A DNA stretch of 44,701 bases from Deltaproteobacteria bacterium. Lineage in GTDB: Bacteria; Myxococcota_A; UBA9160. The stretch spans positions 1 to 44,701 of the forward strand of contig JADLGR010000095.1 in NCBI GenBank assembly GCA_020849175.1, written 5' to 3'. The notes beneath the pieces were generated by a model. The model saw only the letters and a list, made by a program, of their open reading frames with translations, did no database searches and was not told where the DNA came from. Shown here in pieces: positions 40,513-44,701 of the stretch; the stretch's first letter is position 1, and each line of letters starts with the position of its first letter. The position numbers and the translations under genes are program-made.

Positions 40513-41682
40513 GTGACCAGAACCCTTCGCGACGCCGCGGCCATCGCCGGCATCGGACAAACGGAGTTCTCGAAGAGCTCGGGTCGCTCGGAGCTCCAGC
40601 TCGCGTGTGAGGCCGTGAAGTCCGCGCTCGACGACGCTGGCCTCTCGCCTCGCGACGTCGACGGGATGACCACGTTCACCCTCGACACGACCGACGAGAT
40701 CGAGGTGGCGCGCGCCGTCGGGATCGGCGACCTGCGCTTCTTCAGCCGCACGCCGCACGGAGGCGGCGCTGCGATTGGTGTCATGCACCAGGCGGCGATG
40801 GCCGTCGCGACCGGATCGGCCGAGGTGGTCGTCGTCTACCGCGCGCTCAACGGCCGCTCGGGTCAGCGCTACTCGCAGGGCGTCGCGAGCGACGTCGTCA
40901 CCTCCGACCTCATCCACTGGAGCTGGTACCTGCCGTACGGGCTGCTGACGCCCGCGAGCTGGGTGGCGATGTTCACGCAGCGTTATCTCCACGAGACGGG
41001 GACGACGAGCGAAGACCTCGCACGCGTCGCGATCTCGACCCGCCGTCACGCCGTGAACAATCCGAACGCCTTCTTCCACGGGCGCCCGCTCACGATGGAC
41101 GAGCACCAGAGCTCGCGCATGATCGTCGCTCCGCTGCATCTGTACGACTGCTGCCAGGAGACCGACGGCGGCTGCGCGTGCATCGTGACCACGCCCGAGC
41201 GCGCGCGCGATCTGCGCCGGGGTGGCGTCCTCATCCGCGCCGTTGCGCAGGCGGCCGGCGCCGAGCAGGAGGTGATGACGAGCTTCTACCGGCCGAGCCT
41301 CACGCGTGTGCCCGAGATGGAGGTCGTCGCGAAGCAGGTCTACGCGATGTCCGGTCTCGGGCCTCGGGATCTCGACGCTGCCGTGATCTACGACGCGTTC
41401 ACGCCGATCGTGCTCTGGCAGCTCGAAGCGTTCGGTCTTTGCAAGTGGGGCGAGGCGAAGGACTTCGTCCGCGACGGCGGTCTCGACCTCGGCGGTCGCC
41501 TGCCGGCCAACACGCACGGCGGCCAGCTCAGCGAGGCGTACATCCACGGGATGAACGGCGTCAATGAAGGAGTGCGTCTCGTCCGCGGGACGTCGCTGAA
41601 TCAGCCCGCGAGAAACGATCACGTGCTCGTGACGGCTGGCGTCGGCGTTCCCACGAGCGCCATGATCCTCGGGAAGATGTGA
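40513..41682 (+). CDS. ltp2: Ltp2-like thiolase-fold aldolase
   Basis: The 389-residue protein has the thiolase/SCP-x fold but lacks the thiolase nucleophile: the expected Cys region reads RTPHGGGAAIG. The C-terminal half has VIYDAFTP (Tyr293) and LSEAYIHGMNG (Tyr343), matching the positions of the two tyrosines I recall as catalytic in the Ltp2 retro-aldolase. Ltp2, bound to the DUF35 domain of ChsH2, cleaves the 17-hydroxy side-chain CoA ester to a 17-keto steroid and propionyl-CoA. The gene starts at GTG 40513, 33 bp after the ChsH1-like gene, with CGGGAGGA upstream. A lipid-transfer/thiolase-like protein of another pathway is possible but less likely in this context. Confidence 0.82.
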   Translation: MTRTLRDAAAIAGIGQTEFSKSSGRSELQLACEAVKSALDDAGLSPRDVDGMTTFTLDTTDEIEVARAVGIGDLRFFSRTPHGGGAAIGVMHQAAMAVATGSAEVVVVYRALNGRSGQRYSQGVASDVVTSDLIHWSWYLPYGLLTPASWVAMFTQRYLHETGTTSEDLARVAISTRRHAVNNPNAFFHGRPLTMDEHQSSRMIVAPLHLYDCCQETDGGCACIVTTPERARDLRRGGVLIRAVAQAAGAEQEVMTSFYRPSLTRVPEMEVVAKQVYAMSGLGPRDLDAAVIYDAFTPIVLWQLEAFGLCKWGEAKDFVRDGGLDLGGRLPANTHGGQLSEAYIHGMNGVNEGVRLVRGTSLNQPARNDHVLVTAGVGVPTSAMILGKM

Positions 41683-41721
41683 CCGCTCATCCAGCGATCG
41701 AGAACGAGAGAGGAGTACACC

Positions 41722-42900
41722 ATGCGTGAGGCCGTGATCGTCGAGGCGCTGCGAACCCCCATCGCGCGCGGCAAGCCGGGGACGGGTGAGCTCTCCGCCT
41801 TCCATCCCGCAACGCTGCTCGGGCTCGTGCAGCGCGCCGTCGTCGAGCGCGCGGGCGTCGACCCGCTCGAGATCGAGCAGATCGTCGGCGGCTGCGTAAC
41901 GCAAGCGGGTGAGCAGTCGAACAACGTGGCCCGCAACGCGTGGCTCGCGCGCGGCGCACCGTGGGAGGTGGCGGGGACAACGGTCGACACGCAGTGCGGG
42001 TCGAGCCAGCAGGCGAACCACATCGTGTCGGCGTTCGTGAAGGCCGGGACAATCGACGCCGGGATCGCCTGCGGCGTCGAGGTGATGAGCCACGTCGGTC
42101 TCGGCGCGAACGTGATCCACGGCCCCGGCTTCTTCCAGCCTGCAGAGTGGCCGTGGGACTCGAGCCCGGACCAGTTCCAGGCGGCCGAGCGGATCGCGAA
42201 GCGGCGCGGCATCACGCGCGAGGATTGCGATCGCTTCGCCCTTCGTTCTCAGGAGCGTGCGCTGCGCGCGCGAGACGAAGGCCGCTTCGCGCGCGAGATC
42301 CTTCCGATCGATGCGCCCGTGCTCGGCGCTGATGGCAAGCCGACCGGAGAGAGCCGCAAGGTCGAGCGCGACCAGGGCATCCGGGTGAGCACGATCGAGG
42401 GTCTCGCGAAGCTCGCACCCGTCGTTCCCGGCGGCATCCACACTGCGGGAAACGCGTCGCAGATCTCGGACGGCGCCGCCGCGATCCTGTGGATGAGCGC
42501 CGAGAAGGCGAAGTCGCTCGGGCTGCGGCCGCGGGCGCGGATCCTGTGGGACGTCGTCGTCGGTAGCGACCCGCACTACCTGCTCGACGGTCCGATCGAC
42601 GCGACGAAGCGCATTCTCGCGAAGTCGGGAATGAAGCTCTCCGACATCGACCTCTACGAGGTGAACGAGGCGTTCGCCGCCGTCGTCCTCTCGTGGGTGA
42701 AGGTCTTCGACGTCGATCAGGAGAAGCTGAACGTGAACGGAGGAGCGATCTCGCTCGGGCACCCCGTGGGCGCGACCGGGACGCGACTGCTGGTGACGGC
42801 CCTGCACGAGCTCGAGCGGCGCGGCGGGCGAACCGCGTACATCAGCATGTGCTGCGGATCGTCGATCGGAACCGGAACGATCCTCGAGCGGCTGGGCTAG
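41722..42900 (+). CDS. fadA5: FadA5-like 3-ketoacyl-CoA thiolase
   Basis: The 392-residue thiolase has nucleophile Cys92 in VDTQCGSSQQAN. The active-site NEAF motif is in YEVNEAFAAVV, and GGAISLGHPVGATG supplies the catalytic His. The second Cys lies in SMCCGSSIGTG, an altered form of the usual CxGGGxG block. The sequence pattern is that of FadA5-type steroid thiolases, which release acetyl-CoA or propionyl-CoA from the side chain of 3-oxo-steroid CoA esters. GAGAGAGGAG precedes the ATG at 41722. It sits between the Ltp2-like and SDR genes in a same-strand run. A general acetyl-CoA acetyltransferase is the alternative reading. Confidence 0.8.
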   Translation: MREAVIVEALRTPIARGKPGTGELSAFHPATLLGLVQRAVVERAGVDPLEIEQIVGGCVTQAGEQSNNVARNAWLARGAPWEVAGTTVDTQCGSSQQANHIVSAFVKAGTIDAGIACGVEVMSHVGLGANVIHGPGFFQPAEWPWDSSPDQFQAAERIAKRRGITREDCDRFALRSQERALRARDEGRFAREILPIDAPVLGADGKPTGESRKVERDQGIRVSTIEGLAKLAPVVPGGIHTAGNASQISDGAAAILWMSAEKAKSLGLRPRARILWDVVVGSDPHYLLDGPIDATKRILAKSGMKLSDIDLYEVNEAFAAVVLSWVKVFDVDQEKLNVNGGAISLGHPVGATGTRLLVTALHELERRGGRTAYISMCCGSSIGTGTILERLG

Positions 42901-42956
42901 ACGGCTGAGCCGGCGAACGAGTGAGCGGGCAGGCGAGTCCGCGAATGGGAGAGGCG

Positions 42957-43874
42957 ATGGGTGATCTCGACGGCAAGGTGGCGATCGTGACCGGCGGCGC
43001 GCGTGGGCTCGGCCGCGTGGAGGCGCTCGAGCTGGCGCGGCAGGGCGCGCGCGTGGTCGTGAACGATCTGGGCGTCACGGGAGACGGAAGCGGTCGCGAC
43101 GAGTCGGCGGCGAACGCCGTCGTCGACGAGATCCGGGCCTTCGGCGGCGAGGCCGTCGCGCACTTCGGTGACGTCGCCGACTGGAACGATGCGCAGGCGC
43201 TGATCCGCGCTGCGATCGACGGCTTCGGTGATCTCCACGTCCTCGTCAACAATGCGGGCTTTCTGCGCGACGCCGTGCTCTTCAACATGACCGAGCGGGA
43301 TTTCGACGATGTCATTCGCGTCCACTTGAAGGGTCACTTCTGCACCATGCGCTTCGCGACCGCATACTGGCGCGAGGCCGCGAAGAAGAGCGGCGGGAGC
43401 GTCTACGGGCGACTCATCAGCACGTCGTCCGAGTCGGCGCTCTTCTGCCCGCCCGGCCAGCCGAATTACTCGGCCGCGAAGGCCGGGATCGTCTCGCTCA
43501 CCATGGGCGCAGCGCAGCTCATGCAGAAGTACGGCGTGACGGCGAACGTCATCATGCCGCGTGCACGAACTCGCATGAACGACTCGGGCCCCCTCGCCGC
43601 GATGTTCAAGAAGCCGGAGGATGGATTCGACACGTTCGCGCCGGAGAACGTCGCGCCGCTCGTCGGCTATCTGGCGTCGCCCGCGGCGAAGCAGATCTCG
43701 GGGCAGGTCTTCGTCGTGTGGGCGCGGCAGGTAAAGCTCGTCTCGCAGCTTTCGACGGGCAAGACGTTCGACAGCGACGCACGCTGGACCTTCGACTCGC
43801 TGAAGGCGCAGCTCGGGCCGCACTTCGAGAAGCTCCAGCCGGTGACCGACGGCTACACCATGCCGCCGGGCTGA
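42957..43874 (+). CDS. ChsB1/MFE2-like SDR hydroxyacyl-CoA dehydrogenase
   Basis: The 305-residue short-chain dehydrogenase has the cofactor motif TGGARGLG (12-19), NNAG (98-101) and catalytic Ser158, Tyr171 and Lys175. The segment ARVVVNDLGVTGDGSG is characteristic of the MFE-2/17beta-HSD4 and ChsB1 group, which oxidises 3-hydroxyacyl-CoA, including steroid side-chain CoA esters. It has a C-terminal tail longer than basic SDRs. ATG 42957 is chosen because GGGAG lies five bases upstream; ATG 42945 and GTG 42921 are alternatives. It closes the steroid-type operon. Its last codons overlap, on the opposite strand, the end of a PEP-CTERM remnant. Confidence 0.83.
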   Translation: MGDLDGKVAIVTGGARGLGRVEALELARQGARVVVNDLGVTGDGSGRDESAANAVVDEIRAFGGEAVAHFGDVADWNDAQALIRAAIDGFGDLHVLVNNAGFLRDAVLFNMTERDFDDVIRVHLKGHFCTMRFATAYWREAAKKSGGSVYGRLISTSSESALFCPPGQPNYSAAKAGIVSLTMGAAQLMQKYGVTANVIMPRARTRMNDSGPLAAMFKKPEDGFDTFAPENVAPLVGYLASPAAKQISGQVFVVWARQVKLVSQLSTGKTFDSDARWTFDSLKAQLGPHFEKLQPVTDGYTMPPG

Positions 43875-44169
43875 GCCGGCGCGAGGCCGCGCAGATCACG
43901 AGACCGAGACCGACGAGTACCGCCGTCCCGGGCTCGGGCACGACGGTGAACGCGTCGTACCAGCTCCAGTACCAGTCGTCGAGCTCCTCCGGCGGCGCGT
44001 CGGAATCGACAGCGGAGTCATCGAGCAGCGTCGTCCAGTCGTTGCTGTGGACGAGAGCTCGGTTGCGCGTGGAGTTGTCGTTGTTCTGCTCCTGGTACCA
44101 GAGGCCAGGCCGGTTCGCCGGCCCATCTGGCGTGTCGGCGACGTCGAAAGTCGTGCCCGCCGAAAGCGG
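43873..44169 (-). pseudogene. PEP-CTERM protein C-terminal remnant
   Basis: The minus strand from 44169 reads an acidic, Trp-rich stretch (LWYQEQNNDNSTRN, DWTTLLDDSAVDSDAPPEEL, DDWYWSWYDAF). It ends in VPEPGTAVLVGLGLVICA and Arg-Arg at 43873-43941, a clear PEP-CTERM sorting signal with the Val-Pro-Glu-Pro box, one membrane helix and a basic end. There is no start codon for it. Upstream the same frame runs through a TGA (44170-44172) into the fragment at 44170-44701. Past the signal the frame stays open for about 90 codons, antisense to the SDR gene, so the original stop is lost. It looks like a decayed exosortase substrate. Confidence 0.6.
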
Positions 44170-44701
44170 TCACGTCTGCGTGTAGACACTGCCTCCCACG
44201 CCGCTGCGAACGCGCGCGGATTCGAGGAGGCCCATTCCGAGGGACATCTCGCGCGCGATGCACACAGCCCTGCGCGCCGAAGAAGCCCCCGGCCTCTGGT
44301 CTTCGCACAGGTGCGATCGCACCGCCTCGAGTGCGACGAGAAACACGCTGGCCGCCTCCGGGGGAGCCGCGAACGAGACGGCGCCCTGCTCGGCGCCGCC
44401 GGTGCCGAGCACGTCCTCGAGCCGGCGCAGCGTGACGCTGCGTGCGAAGGCGACGGCCTGCGGCTGTCGCGCGGGCGGGACGGCCTGCGCGACGAGCGCG
44501 GCCTGCCGGGGCGAGAGGGCGCCGTCGCGAAACGCGTTGGCCACCGCGCTGCCGGCGGGACCGAGGCGCGCGAGGTCGGCCTGCGTGCCGGCAGCCCGGC
44601 GATCCCACCGCAGCCACGCGAAGGCCTCACGGCGAAGGCCGTGCTCGTGCGGGGTCTGCTGTCTCGCGCGCGAGATCCGCTTCGCGAGCCGCGGGCCATG
44701 C
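44170..44701 (-). CDS. Truncated DUF222/HNH-type protein fragment
   Basis: The frame enters from the right edge and stops at TGA 44170-44172, giving about 176 residues. Segments such as AFAWLRWD, GALSPRQAALVAQAV, ARSVTLRRLEDVLG, and VSFAAPPEAASVFLVALEAV resemble the N-terminal helical region of DUF222-type proteins from deltaproteobacteria, which normally end in an HNH endonuclease domain. No HNH motif (His-His-Ile with Cys pairs) is found before the stop. The residues after about 44290 look unrelated to the family and lead in frame into the PEP-CTERM remnant. It is probably a broken gene, joined to another by deletion. The family call is moderate. Confidence 0.45.
   Translation of the reverse strand, partial: HGPRLAKRISRARQQTPHEHGLRREAFAWLRWDRRAAGTQADLARLGPAGSAVANAFRDGALSPRQAALVAQAVPPARQPQAVAFARSVTLRRLEDVLGTGGAEQGAVSFAAPPEAASVFLVALEAVRSHLCEDQRPGASSARRAVCIAREMSLGMGLLESARVRSGVGGSVYTQT

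Noticed and set aside
1-44701. CRISPR arrays, tRNA or rRNA genes, insertion sequences
   Set aside because: No regularly spaced repeats, no cloverleaf-like segments in the short intergenic gaps, and no transposase frames or terminal repeats were seen.

Overview
The window is very GC-rich, gene-dense bacterial DNA. Almost every long reading frame has an open antisense shadow. The gene content suggests an uncultured lineage of the former Deltaproteobacteria (Binatota/Desulfobacterota_B or Myxococcota-like): PEP-CTERM/exosortase-type genes, a DUF222-like fragment, a luciferase-like flavin oxidoreductase, and a steroid side-chain set (ChsH1/ChsH2/Ltp2-like). The phylum is an inference with low confidence.

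Left block (1-8.2 kb): a cell-surface biosynthesis cluster. It holds the start of a divergent membrane protein, two overlapping hexapeptide-repeat acyltransferases, an exported SGNH-type esterase on the opposite strand, and then a tight run of NadE-like ATP pyrophosphatase, acyl carrier protein, AMP-forming acyl ligase and AsnB-type amidotransferase. The ACP, ligase and AsnB trio resembles the sets that accompany exosortase A/PEP-CTERM polysaccharide loci. A TonB-like protein and an MFS transporter follow.

Central block (9.7-38.9 kb): the main feature of the window. Six paralogous catalytic (alpha) subunits of type II DMSO-reductase-family molybdoenzymes are present, of the group that includes ethylbenzene dehydrogenase, steroid C25 dehydrogenase and alkane/cymene hydroxylases. 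Only one iron-sulfur beta subunit (14536-15606) and one heme-b gamma subunit (13879-14532) are present. Five alphas carry twin-arginine signals and one (9845-12616) does not. Among them lie an LLM-class flavin oxidoreductase, a phytoene-dehydrogenase-like flavoprotein, an APH/ACAD10-like phosphotransferase, a Tat-exported DAO-family flavoprotein, a deleted threonine dehydratase pseudogene and a SWIM/SNF2 helicase.

Right block (39.1-43.9 kb): an apparent operon for the end of steroid side-chain degradation, with ChsH2-like (MaoC + DUF35), ChsH1-like hydratase, Ltp2-like aldolase, FadA5-like thiolase and a ChsB1/MFE2-like dehydrogenase. The far right edge holds a truncated DUF222-like gene running in frame, through a TGA, into a PEP-CTERM remnant.

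Working model: the molybdoenzymes hydroxylate an unactivated side-chain carbon with water, the phosphotransferase may activate the resulting (tertiary) alcohol, flavoproteins process the product, and the right-hand operon shortens the side chain by beta-oxidation and retro-aldol cleavage. This matches the logic of oxygen-independent sterol degradation known from Sterolibacterium, but the substrate is not proven by sequence.

Two palindromic DNA motifs tie the blocks together. ATGAC-N4-GTCAT occurs perfectly three times, only between genes. AAACRAACGTTYGTTT occurs twice, each time exactly 23 bp from an ATGAC-type palindrome and upstream of a molybdoenzyme transcription unit. No matching regulator gene is in the window.
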